64,000 nt of DNA from Costus lasius (GCA_027563935.2 JANVAS020000222.1:4588001-4652000), one strand, 5' to 3'. Positions 9,659-21,000 are shown, counted from the stretch's first letter. The notes: generated from the sequence alone by a model not told the origin. Translations and numbers: made by a program.

Positions 9659-9690
9659 GACTGTGTTGTACCAACTCAGTTGGCACAGTC
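9659..9690 (+). promoter_or_regulatory. Leader hairpin 2 (TTGTA-bulge type)
   Basis: GACTGTG pairs with CACAGTC, then a TTGTA bulge, then CCAAC pairs with GTTGG around TCA. It is a diverged twin of hairpin 1 with compensating base changes. It recurs at 22213-22244, 29050-29081, 45587-45618, 58078-58109 and 61872-61903. The family B counterpart (53609-53643) has entirely different paired stems around the same TTGTA bulge. Confidence 0.7.
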
Positions 9691-9714
9691 TGCTGGATTG
9701 CCCGGATGAAGGGG

Positions 9715-9734
9715 AATCGCACGGGTTGGCGATT
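9715..9734 (+). promoter_or_regulatory. Leader hairpin 3
   Basis: AATCGC pairs with GCGATT across an 8-base loop, directly after a GAAGGGG stretch. In family B the matching place, also after AAGGGG, has GTTGCT pairing with AGCAAC near 53573-53587 on the minus strand. Confidence 0.5.
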
Positions 9735-9784
9735 GGCAGGGACTGCCTACCAGAAATTAGTACTTGTATTCTCTGTGCATCTTA

Positions 9785-9800
9785 TCTCGCCTGAGCGGGG
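9785..9800 (+). promoter_or_regulatory. Leader hairpin 4
   Basis: TCTCGC pairs with GCGGGG (GCGGGA in other copies), allowing G-U pairs, around CTGA. Family B has TCCCAC pairing with GTGGGA at 53505-53520 in the same flanking context (GTGCATCT before, GACGCG after). Confidence 0.55.
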
Positions 9801-9939
9801 CGCGGAGACCAAGTATGAAATCTGGATCCCATCTCACTAAAAGAGTGTTACTCTTTCGGACTGTTTAATGGATTTTTCAGTCAGATAAAATAGTGAGAAA
9901 AGAATCTTTCTTAAGTCCTGGATTGATTCTAAACATTGA

Positions 9940-9970
9940 TTCTGACCTTGCTGTTCTTGCATTGTTGTAG
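9940..9970 (+). promoter_or_regulatory. Candidate 3' splice acceptor before gag
   Basis: A CTGAC branch-like motif and a T-rich tract lead to TTGTAG at 9970, 21 bases before the gag ATG. All family-A copies with this region keep it. Family B has TTGTAG ending 4 bases before its gag ATG (minus, 53335). Confidence 0.4.
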
Positions 9971-9991
9971 ATTCCTGCAGCAACGAACACC

Positions 9992-12900
9992 ATGAGCTTC
10001 AATGTGCGATCCCTACTGGAAAGGGAGAAGTTTGCTGGGCCAAACTTCTCAGACTGGTTCGGACACCTTAAGATCGTTCTTAAGGCTGAGAGGAAACTGT
10101 ATGTCCTCGAGACGGCTATACCGCCTCAACCCGCTGCGAACGCCGCAAGGGCGGTTCGCGATGCCTATGAAAAGCACGTCAATGATAGCATTGATGTCGC
10201 TTGCCTGATGCTAGCGTCTATGACGCCACCGCTGCAGCGTCAGCATGAGGATATGTCGGCTATAGAGATTATAGTGAACCTCAAGATGCTGTATGCTGCA
10301 CAGGCGAGGACAGAACGCTATAATCTGACAAAGCTTTTCTTTCAGAGCAAACTGGCTGAAGGAAGCCCAGTGGGAGCTCACGTGCTCAAGATGATTGGGC
10401 ACAAGGAGGCTCTGGAGAAACTGGGGCATACCATCAACCAGGAGCTTGCTGTAGACATTATTCTGAAGTCTCTCCCGCCCTCTTTCGATGCGTTCATTAT
10501 TAACTTTAATATGAACAAAATCGATTGTACTCCGGCAGAGCTGCTGAATATGCTCTTGACTACTGAGGAGACTCTGAAGGGAAAGCCTTCAACCTCTGTC
10601 TTAATGGTTCCTTCTAGGAACAAGAAGAAGGGGAAGAAGGGCAAGGCCCCTGTCAAGAACTACAGCAAGGCTCTGAAACAAAAGGTGAAGCGGTCGAAGG
10701 ACAACAGGTGTTTCCACTGTGGCCAGTTGGGTCACTGGAAAAAGGACTGTAAAGCGCTCCAAGGAGATAAGAGGGGAAGCCTTGCTTCTGGCTCAGGTAT
10801 ATTCGTGACGGAAGTCATGTTTTCATCTTCTTCCATTTCATGGGTGTTGGACACTGCATGTGGAGTTCACATTTGTTCAAATGTACAGGAACTCAAGAGA
10901 AGAAGACAGGTGGGACAGCATGAGGTGGACCTACGCGTTGGAAACGGGGCACGGGTTGCTGCTGTTGCTGTAGGGGATTATTACATCTCATTACCATCTG
11001 GCATTGTATTAGAATTAAACAATTGTTACTTTGTACCCAGTATTACCAAAAATATTATCTCGATTCCTGCTCTTGTCAGTAAAGGATTTGCCTTTGAATG
11101 CAATATTTCAAAGTGTGTACTTTCTCTTGATAATATTGTTTATGCTACTGGTTCAATTAACAATGGGTTATTCATGTTGGACATGGAAAATTCTATACAA
11201 AACATTGATAATAAGAAAGCCAAGTATGCTGATGACAGCACCTTGTTATGGCATAGTCGTTTAGGCCATATTAACAAGAAGCGCATTAAGCGGTTGCATG
11301 ATCATGGACTGCTGGGATCATTCTCCTATGAGGAGATTGATACATGCAAAGCTTGTTTAATGGGTAAAATGACGAAGTCTCCTTTTCCCAACAAAGGTCA
11401 AAGGGCTTCAGGTTTACTTGACCTTATACACAGTGATGTGTGTGGGCCATTTAGTAAACATGCCAGAGGTGGCTATCAGTACTTCATTACCTTTACTGAT
11501 GATTTCAGCAGATATGGGTATGTCTATCTTATGAGACATAAGAGTGAATCTTTTGACAAGTTCAAAGAGTTCAAAAATGAAGTACAGAATCAGCTAGGCC
11601 GAAATATCAAGGCACTTCGTTCTGATCGAGGTGGAGAATACTTGAGTCATGCGTTTACTGACTATCTAAAAGAGTGTGGGATTATCTCACAGCTCACTCC
11701 GCCAGGAACACCGCAATGGAATGGTGTGTCCGAGAGGAGAAATAGAACGTTACTTGATATGGTTCGTTCTATGATGAGTCAGGCTACTCTACCTTACTCC
11801 TTTTGGGGATTTGCACTGGAAACAGCTGCAAAGGTACTAAACCGAGTGCCATCCAAGGCAGTTTCAAAGACGCCATATGAGTTATGGTATGGGAAACAGC
11901 CTAGCTTGACATTTATCAGGATCTGGGGTTGCGAGGCTTATGTCAAAAAGCTCGCCTCTGGGAAACTGGAGAGCAGATCTGAGAAATGCATCTTTGTCGG
12001 TTACCCTAAGGAAACTAAGGGTTATTATTTCTACGATCCCAAAGAGAACAAAGTATTTGTTGCTCGGACGACAATATTTCTTGAGAAGGAATTTCTTCTG
12101 CAAGAAGCCAGTGGGAGAGAAATAAAGCTGGATGAGAATCCAGAGGAAGGACAAAGTAGTCAAGCACAGTTGGATGAGCCAGAGCCAGTGGATCAGGTTA
12201 TTGAACATCCTGAGGCTAAGATATCACGGGAACCGCGAAGATCGGGAAGGATCCGTCGACAGCCTGAGCGCTATGACGGAGTCTACATCATTGATAATGA
12301 TGAACCCCTTACTTATGCGGATGCGGTCAGTGGACCGGAGTCAGCTAGATGGCTTGAAGCTATGCGAGCCGAGATGGACTCCATGTCAGATAACCAAGTC
12401 TGGGATTTGGTTGATCCGCCTCTGGGAGTAATCCCTATAGGCTGTAAATGGATCTTCAAGAAGAAGATTGACATGGATGGTAACGTAGTTACCTATAAAG
12501 GCAGGCTAGTTGCGAAAGGTTTCAAACAAATCTACGGGATAGATTATGATGAAACTTTCTCACCTGTAGCCATGTTTAAGTCTATTCGGATTCTTTTCGC
12601 GATAGCTGCATATTACGATTATGAGATCTGGCAGATGGATGTGAAGACGGCTTTCCTTAATGGAAATCTGGATGAGGATGTGTATATGACACAACCAGAA
12701 GGTTTCACTAATCCATCAGATCGTCATAAAATATGCAAGTTAAAGAAGTCCATTTATGGACTGAAACAAGCATCTAGAAGCTGGAATATTCGTTTTGATG
12801 AATCAATCTCTGAGTTTGGTTTCATCAAGAACGAAGATGACCCGTGTGTATATAAGAGGTTTAGTGGGAGCGTGGTTACTTTCCTAGTCCTCTACGTCGA

Positions 12901-13876
12901 TGATATCTTAATCATTGGAAATGATATTCCTGAACTGCATGCTGTTAAAGTATGGTTAGGAAAATGTTTTCAGATGAAAGATCTAGGAGAAGCAGCCTAT
13001 GTATTAGGTGTGAAAATCTACAGAGATAGATCTAAGAGGCTTCTCGGGCTGTGCCAGAGTACTTACATCGATAAAGTCCTGGAAAGATTTCATTTAGAGA
13101 ATTCTAAAAGGGGATATCTTCCAGTCAGACATGGTCTGAATCTTTCGAAGAGTCAGTGTCCACAAACACAGACTGAGAAAGATGAAATGGACAATACGCC
13201 TTATGCTTCGGCTATTGGGTCCATTATGTATGCGATGTTGTGTACTCGCCCAGACGTCGCTTACGGGTTAAGCGTGACCAGTCGATTCCAAAGTAATCCA
13301 GGTCAGGCACACTGGATTGCAGTCAAGAACATTTTAAAATATCTTCGGAGGACCAAAGATATGTTCTTGATATATGGAGGTCAGGAAGAACTCAGTATAG
13401 AAGGGTATACTGACGCTTCGTTCCAATCTGACCAGGATGATTTCCGATCGCAATCAGGCTATGTTTTTAGCTTGAATGGAGGAGCAGTGGTGTGGAAGAG
13501 TTTCAAACAGTCTACTGTTGCTGATTCCACAACAGAAGCCGAGTATGTTGCAGCCTCGGAAGCATCCAAGGAGGCAGTGTGGATTCGTAAGTTCGTTCAG
13601 GAACTTGGTGTTGTTCCTTCGAGTGCAGATCCTTTGGTTATCTTCTGTGATAACACTGGAGCCATTGCACAAGCAAAGGAACCATGGTCGCACCAGAAGT
13701 CCAAGCACATACAGAGACGGTTTCACTTGATCCGGGAGATCATTGATCGTGGCGAGATCAAAATTTGCAAGGTTCATACAGATGACAATCTGGCTGACCC
13801 ACTTACCAAGCCTCTGGCGCAGCAGAAGCATGAGAAGCACTATAATAATATGGGTTTGAGATTTCTCAACCATTAG
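9992..13876 (+). CDS. gag-pol: Copia gag-pol polyprotein, intact (copy 1)
   Basis: A single 1294-residue frame encodes everything needed for copia transposition. Gag (about 1-235) is followed by a CX2CX4HX4C zinc knuckle (C240, C243, H248, C253) that binds element RNA. The protease has LDTACG with D287; the third motif residue is Ala rather than the usual Gly. Integrase has the HHCC site (H421, H426, C452, C455) and DDE residues D482, D545 and E581. RT has D883 in WQMDVKTAFLNG and the YVDD motif (D970, D971). RNase H has D1141, E1184 and D1220. Protease-integrase-RT-RNase H is the Ty1/copia order. The ATG was chosen because it starts the conserved MSFNVRSLLEREKFAG block 21 bases after the acceptor-like site. 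All proteins act in cytoplasmic virus-like particles, and integrase also acts in the nucleus (family knowledge). Confidence 0.97.
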   Translation: MSFNVRSLLEREKFAGPNFSDWFGHLKIVLKAERKLYVLETAIPPQPAANAARAVRDAYEKHVNDSIDVACLMLASMTPPLQRQHEDMSAIEIIVNLKMLYAAQARTERYNLTKLFFQSKLAEGSPVGAHVLKMIGHKEALEKLGHTINQELAVDIILKSLPPSFDAFIINFNMNKIDCTPAELLNMLLTTEETLKGKPSTSVLMVPSRNKKKGKKGKAPVKNYSKALKQKVKRSKDNRCFHCGQLGHWKKDCKALQGDKRGSLASGSGIFVTEVMFSSSSISWVLDTACGVHICSNVQELKRRRQVGQHEVDLRVGNGARVAAVAVGDYYISLPSGIVLELNNCYFVPSITKNIISIPALVSKGFAFECNISKCVLSLDNIVYATGSINNGLFMLDMENSIQNIDNKKAKYADDSTLLWHSRLGHINKKRIKRLHDHGLLGSFSYEEIDTCKACLMGKMTKSPFPNKGQRASGLLDLIHSDVCGPFSKHARGGYQYFITFTDDFSRYGYVYLMRHKSESFDKFKEFKNEVQNQLGRNIKALRSDRGGEYLSHAFTDYLKECGIISQLTPPGTPQWNGVSERRNRTLLDMVRSMMSQATLPYSFWGFALETAAKVLNRVPSKAVSKTPYELWYGKQPSLTFIRIWGCEAYVKKLASGKLESRSEKCIFVGYPKETKGYYFYDPKENKVFVARTTIFLEKEFLLQEASGREIKLDENPEEGQSSQAQLDEPEPVDQVIEHPEAKISREPRRSGRIRRQPERYDGVYIIDNDEPLTYADAVSGPESARWLEAMRAEMDSMSDNQVWDLVDPPLGVIPIGCKWIFKKKIDMDGNVVTYKGRLVAKGFKQIYGIDYDETFSPVAMFKSIRILFAIAAYYDYEIWQMDVKTAFLNGNLDEDVYMTQPEGFTNPSDRHKICKLKKSIYGLKQASRSWNIRFDESISEFGFIKNEDDPCVYKRFSGSVVTFLVLYVDDILIIGNDIPELHAVKVWLGKCFQMKDLGEAAYVLGVKIYRDRSKRLLGLCQSTYIDKVLERFHLENSKRGYLPVRHGLNLSKSQCPQTQTEKDEMDNTPYASAIGSIMYAMLCTRPDVAYGLSVTSRFQSNPGQAHWIAVKNILKYLRRTKDMFLIYGGQEELSIEGYTDASFQSDQDDFRSQSGYVFSLNGGAVVWKSFKQSTVADSTTEAEYVAASEASKEAVWIRKFVQELGVVPSSADPLVIFCDNTGAIAQAKEPWSHQKSKHIQRRFHLIREIIDRGEIKICKVHTDDNLADPLTKPLAQQKHEKHYNNMGLRFLNH

Positions 13877-13884
13877 ATTAAGTG

Positions 13885-13896
13885 CAAGTGGGAGAT
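13885..13896 (+). promoter_or_regulatory. Copy 1 polypurine tract
   Basis: CAAGTGGGAGAT directly precedes the 3' LTR. It is the purine-rich primer for plus-strand synthesis. The gag-pol stop lies only a few bases upstream. Confidence 0.9.
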
Positions 13897-15581
13897 TGTT
13901 GGAGTATGCCCTTAAGGCTAATGTTTGAGGCCTTGGGATTGTAACAGTATCATGTATAAACACTTTTGTTTATAAAGGCAATAGTTGTTATTCAGTTTTG
14001 TTACCTTGTCTGCTGTAATAAGTGTACTTCTGAATAATGTCTCAAAGCTGTTCAGCTAGGCTGACATGCTATATATCCTTAGTCGAGATATCTTGGTGAA
14101 TATGAGACAGCCTTGATATGGTTAAGACTAATATGTGTTCTAATCTTATAGGATGCTTCGAGCATGGAATAAGATGTAGACTCATGGGTACATTGGATGT
14201 ACTGGACAGACCCTACTAGGATATTCAATTGCTTGTCACAATGTGAATAATCCTTGTTTGCACTAAGTGGCACATGTCCTCTGACTTGAGATCACTTGTG
14301 TTTCTAAATGATGATTGTCATTGTTTTGAGGTAGTTCAATATCATTTGAAAGATAATGGTTATAGACTATCTTGGATAATGATCATGAGTCAGGTTGGGA
14401 CACTAGTGATAGATATAGGATTGCCGTCTCCTTGTTCAAGGAGTGTGATGTTCTATAGGGGCCCCCTAGATGAGATGATTGAGAAAGTGTATGGCCATAC
14501 CCAGGTGACTATATTCATCTGATCTAATCATGCTCATCATATTGGAGTTACAAGCTTGACCCGCTTGTCCAATAAGAACATCCAGTGGCAAAGGATACAT
14601 GCATGCCTTGTGAAGTTGATTCACACTTGTGCTGTGGTTTGGGTGTAGTCTTGGAAGACTCTTTCCTTTATATCGGGAGACAGTGATGTGTTGCTAGATA
14701 CCTCTCACTGATCGTGATAACGTAAGTTATCGTTACCGACATTTAAAGGAAACCCTCAGGGTCGCACAATTTGATGAAATGGCTTACTTAAGTCAGATCC
14801 TGTGGACTGAATTGTTTTGGTTCAGTTGAAAGGGATTTAACCTCTGATTGTAAGTGAGATCTGGTCTGATCATGTTTGATTGATTAGGGCTTGAGATCGG
14901 TAAGCTTCGATCGAGAGTGTGGATGCTAGATCGGTGAGATCAAGAGCATCAAGAGATGATCGGTTAGATCTTGAACCATTTGGTTCAAGAGAGATCTAGA
15001 CCATGGCTTGGCTTGGTTCGATTTGGTCTTTGGACCAATTGAAATTGGACCAACTTCAATTGAACCGGTTCACATATGTGAACGCATGGTTCAATTAAGT
15101 TTGCGTTTTGGATTAGTTCAAAGCCATGAACGCATGGCTTCATGACCTTCCTTTTATGGAAGTCTTGTAACGCCAAAACGCATATGCTTGCCTCAACGGC
15201 TCTAATCTTTGGAGCTCTCTCGTGTGTGGCTTAGAGCTTAGACGAAGAGGAAGAAGAGAGCTTTCGGCCAAGGGAGATATCATCTCATCTTTCTTTTCCA
15301 ACGATCAAGGACCCTTTGAAGAGCTTTGCTAGCACAAAGGATTCAAAGGAGCAAGCCATCTTCATTGTTGTGTGCGTCACCTTTGGAGAAGAAGCATTCG
15401 ACTCTTTGCTTCCAAGGCTCCATCCACCCATGGCTATGGTGAGATCTTTTCATGATCTTTCAATTAAAACAAAGTTGATTATATAGAACATGCGATCCTA
15501 TAGAAACCCTAATTCCGCCCATGCAAGTACTTTGATTTGCGCATGCTTAGGGTTTCGCTCCCCCTTGAAGGGGACCCAACA
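13897..15581 (+). repeat. Copy 1 3' LTR
   Basis: It is 1685 bp, the same length as the 5' LTR with four base differences seen, and is followed by the second GTAAG. Confidence 0.97.
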
Positions 15582-15586
15582 GTAAG

Positions 15587-16310
15587 CACAATGAAAAGTG
15601 AACAAAAATAGGCGAACCTGACCCACCGAAAGGGTGGGATTTACTACTTGCTAGGTAGTAAATGAAGAACAACATGGAATCGAGGAAATGTTCTCGACCC
15701 GAACACTTCGAAAGCGAGGCACCGGCTCGACTTCCACGCACTGGAGGCACTCAGCTCACCAGGAGGTCTCTACACTTTGAGAGAACTACTTAACACACCA
15801 GCCCAACCTCCTCTTTTATAGAGTAAGAGGGGTGGGAACAAACAAAACACACTAAAGACAACCCACTTTAACAACCTAACAACCCTTGCAGGCCACTAAA
15901 GTGGTCAAGGTGCAACTACAAGATAAAAATTAACAAACTACTACCTAATATTCTCGAAGCTAGTAGCATGATCCTGCGTCCTCATATGGGGGTGGTTCAG
16001 ACGCGCTCGGAGCACATCGCGACAAAGCAGCAGAATTTGGCTGTTGTGGGTTGAGTCACCACCATTGTGGCCTGGTCTTGTGCTGTCTTGTTGATGAGAT
16101 TGAGCGGCCCATTTGGGCCTGGGTCCTCAAGGGGCCGGCTTGTAGTGCCCTTGGGTTGAATCACTTCGGTGGGGATGGCAAGGGGGCTGATGACGCCCGT
16201 GAAATGGTCCGGAGGCTTGCTTTGGCATTGGGATCGCCGGATTATCACCTTGTTGGGCTCTTTTGGATCGTCATGAGGTGGAGCAACATAGTAGGGGGGT
16301 GATGTACGTC
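15587..16310 (-). mobile_element. Gypsy LTR, promoter-side part, and adjoining flank
   Basis: This continues the gypsy LTR from 6410 once copy 1 is removed. A minus-strand CTATAAAAG (15813-15821) is a strong TATA box, as expected in U3. The outer LTR edge cannot be fixed because no second full copy is present. The part from about 15950 to 16310 may belong to the neighbouring gypsy 3' region. No protein is recognised in it. Confidence 0.6.
15813..15821 (-). promoter_or_regulatory. Gypsy LTR TATA box
   Basis: The minus strand reads CTATAAAAG, directed toward the gypsy primer-binding site and coding region. Copy 1 now separates it from them. Confidence 0.55.
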
Positions 16311-16315
16311 GAAAT

Positions 16316-18005
16316 TGTTAGGTCCCCTTCAAGGGGGAGCGAAACCCTAAGGTGGCGCAAGCAACCTTATTCTTATGTTTTAGCAGCGGAAGTAGGGTTT
16401 CATGAGGATCGGATGCTATACATTCATATGATCAACTTTTAAGAAGCATGAAGATCGAAAGAAGATCATACCGAAGCCATGTGTTGGATGGCGTCAAGGA
16501 AGAAGAGATTCGAATGAAACTCCTCCAAAAGGTGCGCACACAAGGTGATGCCGCCTACTCCTTGAGATCCTTGTGCTAGCAAGGTGCTTCAAGGGTCTTT
16601 GATCGAATCAAAGGGATGAGATGTCTTCTCCCACTTGGCCGAGACCTCTCCAAGACGTGAAGGAAGTTTTTCCCCAAGCAAGAGCGTCGAGAGTAAGCGT
16701 CAAAAAACGTATTGGCGTTCTCAAGAGGTGGCGCATGAAGACTTACCAAAAATAGCAAGTCATGAAGAGCATGCGCCCACATCTTCATAACCGACAATAA
16801 CGCTTCAAGATTGAACCATGCGTTCATTGTCTTGAACCGGTTCAATCTAATTGACCCAACTCAATTTGGTTCAAAGACCAAATCAAAACAGCCCAAGCCA
16901 TGGTCTAGATTTCTCTGAACCAAATGGTTCAAAATCTAACCGTTCATCTCTGGATGCTCCCGATCTCACCGATCTAGCATCAATACTCTCGATCGAAGCT
17001 TACCGATCTCAAGCCCTAATCAATCAAACATGATCAGACCAGATCTCACTTACAATCAGAGTTTAAATCCCTTTAAACTGAACTCAAACAATTCAGTCCA
17101 CACGATCTGACTTAAGTAAGCCATATCATCAAATTGTGCGACCCTAAGGGTTTCCTTTAAATGTCGGTAACGATAACTCACGTTATCATGATCAGTGAGG
17201 GGTATCTAGCAACACATCACTGTCTCCCGATATAAAGGAAAGAGTCTTCCAAGACTACACCCAAACCACAGCACAAGTGTGAATCCACTTCACAAGGCAT
17301 ACATGTTTCCTTTGCCACTGGATGTTCTTATTGGATAAGCATGTCAAGCCTGTAACTCCAATACGATGAGCATGATTAGATCAGATGAACACAGTCATCT
17401 GGGTATGGCCATACACTTTCTCAATCATCTCATCAAGGGGGGCCCTTTAGAACATCACACTCCTTAAACAAGGAGACAGCAATCCTTTATCTATCACTAG
17501 TGCCCTAACCTGACTCAAGCTCACCATCCAAGATAGTCTATAATCATTATGTTTCAAATGATATTGAACTACCTCAAAACAATGACAATCATCATTTAGA
17601 AACACAAGTGATCTCAAGTCAGAGGAAATGTGCCACTTGATACAATCAAGGAATATTCACATTGTGACAAGCAATTGAATATCCTAGTAGGGTCTGTCCA
17701 GTACATCCAATGTACCCATGAGTCTACATCTTATTCCATGCTCGAAGCATCCTATAAGATTAAAACACATACTAGTCTTAACCATATCAAGGCTGTCTCA
17801 TGTTCACCAAGATACATCGACTAAGGACATATAGCATGTCAGCCTAGCTGAACAGCATTGAGACATTATTCAGAAGTATATCTATTGCAGCAGATAATAT
17901 AACAAACTGAATAATAACCATGCCTTTATAAACATAAGAGTTTATTACATGATACTGATACAATCCTTAGGCCTCAAACATTAGCCTTAAGGGCATACCC
18001 CAACA
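16316..18005 (-). repeat. Copy 2 3' LTR
   Basis: It is 1690 bp, oriented minus, from TGTTAGGTCC to CATACCCCAACA on the plus strand. It carries the DRE core at 17161-17169 and a GATAAC-type inverted repeat beside it. Confidence 0.95.
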
Positions 18006-18017
18006 ATCTCCCACTTG
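18006..18017 (-). promoter_or_regulatory. Copy 2 polypurine tract
   Basis: The minus strand reads CAAGTGGGAGAT next to the 3' LTR. Confidence 0.9.
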
Positions 18018-18025
18018 CACTTAAT

Positions 18026-21000
18026 CTAATGGTTGAGAAATCTCAAACCCATATTATTACAGTGCTTCTCATGCTTCTGCTGCGCCAGAGGCTTGGTAAG
18101 CGGGTCTGCCAGATTGTCATCTGTATGAACCTTGCAGATTTTGATCTCGCCACGATCTATGATCTCCCTGATCAAGTGAAACCGTCTCTGTATGTGCTTG
18201 GACTTCTGGTGCGACCGTGGTTCATTTGCCTGTGCGATTGCTCCAGTGTTATCACAGAAGATAACCAAAGGATCTGCACTCGAAGGAACAACACCAAGTT
18301 CTCTCACGAACTTACGAATCCACACTGCCTCCTTGGATGCTTCCGAGGCTGCAACATACTCGGCTTATGTTGTGGAATCAGCAACAGTTAACTGTTTGAA
18401 ACTCTTCCACACCACTGCTCCACCATTCAAGCTAAAAACATAGCCTGATTGCGATCGGAAATCATCCTGGTCAGACTGGAACGAAGCGTCAGTATATCCT
18501 TCAATACTGAGTTCTTCCTGACCACCATATATCAAGAACATATCTTTGGTTCTCCGCAGATATTTTAAGATGTTCTTGACCGCAATCCAGTGTGCCTGAC
18601 CTGGATTACTTTGGAACCGACTGGTCACGCTTAACCCGTAAGCGACGTCTGGGCGAGTACACAACATCGCATACATTATGGACCCAATAGCCGAAGCATA
18701 AGGCGTATTGTCCATTTCATCTTTCTCAGTCTGTGTTTGTGGACACTGACTCTTCGAAAGATTCAGACTATGTCTGACTGGAAGATATCCTCTTTTAGAA
18801 TTCTCTAAATGAAATCTCTCCAGGACTTTATCGATGTAAGTACTCTGGCACAGCCCGAGAAGCCTCTTAGATCTATCCCTGTAGATCTTCACACCTAACA
18901 CATAGGCTGCTTCTCCTAGATCTTTCATCTGGAAACATTTCCTTAACCATGCCTTAACCGCATGCATTTCAGGAATGTCATTTCCAATGATCAAGATATC
19001 ATCGACGTAGAGGACTAGGAAAGTAATTACGCTCCCACTAAACCTCTTATATACACACGGGTCATCCTCGTACTTGATGAAACCAAACTCAGAGATTGAT
19101 TCATCAAAACGAATATTCCAGCTTCTTGATGCTTGTTTAAGTCCATAAATAGACTTCTTTAACTTGCATATTTTATGACGATCTGATGGATTAGTGAAAC
19201 CTTCTGGTTGTGTCATATACACATCCTCATCCAGATTTCCATTAAGGAAAGCTGTCTTCACATCCATCTGCCAGATCTCATAATCGTAATATGCAGCTAT
19301 CGCGAAAAGAATCCGAATAGACTTAAACATAGCTACTGGTGAGAAAGTTTCATCATAATCTATCCCGTAGATTTGTTTGAAACCTTTCGCAACTAGCCTG
19401 CCTTTATAGGTAACCACGTTACCATCCATGTCAATCTTCTTCTTGAAGATCCATTTACAGCCTATAGGGATAACTCCCGGAGGCGGATCAACCAAATCCC
19501 AGACTTGGTTATCTGACATGGAGTCCATCTCGGCTCGCATAGCTTCAAGCCATCTCGCTGACTCCGGTCCACTGACCGCATCCGCATAAGTGAGGGGTTC
19601 ATCATGATCAATGATGTAGACTCCGTCATAGCGCTCAGGCTGTCGATGGATCCTTCCCGATCTTCGCGGTTCCCGTGGTATCTGAGCCTCAGGTTGTTCA
19701 ATAACCTGTTCTACCGGCTCAGGCTCATCCAACTGTGCTTGAGTACTTTGTCCTTCCTCTGGATTCTCATCCAACTTTATTTCTCTCTCACTGGCCTCTT
19801 GTAGAAGAAACTCCTTCTCAAGAAATATGGCCGTCCGAGCAACAAACACCTTGTTCTCTTTGGGATCGTAGAAATAATAACCCTTAGTTTCCTTAGGGTA
19901 ACCGACAAAGATGTATTTCTCAGATCTGCTCTCCAGTTTCCCAGAGGCGAGCTTTTTGACATAAGCCTCGCAACCCCAGATCTTAATAAATGTCAAGCTA
20001 GGCTGTTTCCCATACCATAATTCATATGGAGTCTTTGAAACGGCCTTGGATGGCACTCGGTTTAGTACCTTTGCAGCTGTTTCCAGTGCAAATCCCCAAA
20101 AAGAGTATGGAAGAGTAGCCTGACTTATCATAGAACGAACCATATCAAGTAACGTTCTATTTCTCCTCTCGGACACACCATTCCATTGGGGTGTTCCTGG
20201 CGGAGTGAGCTGTGAGATAATCCCACACTCCTTCAGATAGTCAGTAAACGCATGACTTAGGTATTCTCCACCTCGATCAGAACGAAGTGCCTTGATATTT
20301 CGGCCTAGCTGATTCTGTACTTCATTCTTGAACTCTTTGAACTTGTCAAAAGATTCACTCTTATGTCTCATAAGATAGACATAACCATACCTACTGAAAT
20401 CATCAGTAAAGGTAATGAAGTACGAATAGCCACCTCTGGCATGTTTACTAAATGGCCCACACACATCACTGTGTATAAGGTCAAGTAAACCTGAAGCCCT
20501 TTGTCCTTTGTTAAGAAAAGGTGACTTCGTCATTTTGCCCATTAAACAAGCCTTGCATGTATCAATCTCCTCATAGGAGAATGATCCCAGCAGTCCATGA
20601 TCATGCAACCGCTTAATGCGTTTCTTGTTAATATGGCCTAAACGACTATGCCATAGCAAGGTGCTGTCATCAGCATACTTGGCTGTCTTAATATCAATAT
20701 TTTGTATAGAACATTCCATGTCCAACATAAATAACCCATTGTTAATTGAACCAGTTGCATAAACAATATTATCTAAAGATAAAACACACTTTGAAATATT
20801 GCATTCAAAGGAAAATCCCTTCCTGACAAGAGCAGGAATAGAGATAATATTTTTAGTAATACTGGGAACAAAGTAACAATTGTCTAGTTCCAATACAAGT
20901 CCAGATGGTAAAGAAATGAAATAGTCTCCTACAGCAACAGCAGCAACCCGTGCCCCGTTTCCAACGCGTAGGTCCACCTCATGCTGTCCCACCTGCCTTC

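Larger units (their letters stand above)
8101..9991 (+). other. Copy 1 untranslated leader
   Basis: The 1.9 kb between 5' LTR and gag carries the primer-binding site and a 24-bp-period direct repeat (8202-8224 and 8226-8248). It also carries a 12-nt palindrome (8522-8533), four hairpins (9454-9800) and an acceptor-like site at 9970. Short frames of 60-100 codons occur, but none resembles a known protein. Gag translation from full-length RNA would have to bypass many upstream ATGs. Confidence 0.8.
6416..15581 (+). mobile_element. Copia copy 1: complete Angela/Tork-like element
   Basis: This is a full-length 9166-bp element. Both LTRs are 1685 bp, and perfect 5-bp target duplications GTAAG flank it (6411-6415 and 15582-15586). 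It has a primer-binding site, leader, uninterrupted gag-pol and polypurine tract. I count 4 LTR differences by eye, so the insertion is recent. It split the gypsy LTR. Confidence 0.97.

Noticed and set aside
13454..13963. 169-codon minus frame opposite the copy 1 RNase H region
   Set aside because: It is a shadow of the gag-pol coding strand; equivalents lie opposite every other copy and show no domain or codon logic of their own.
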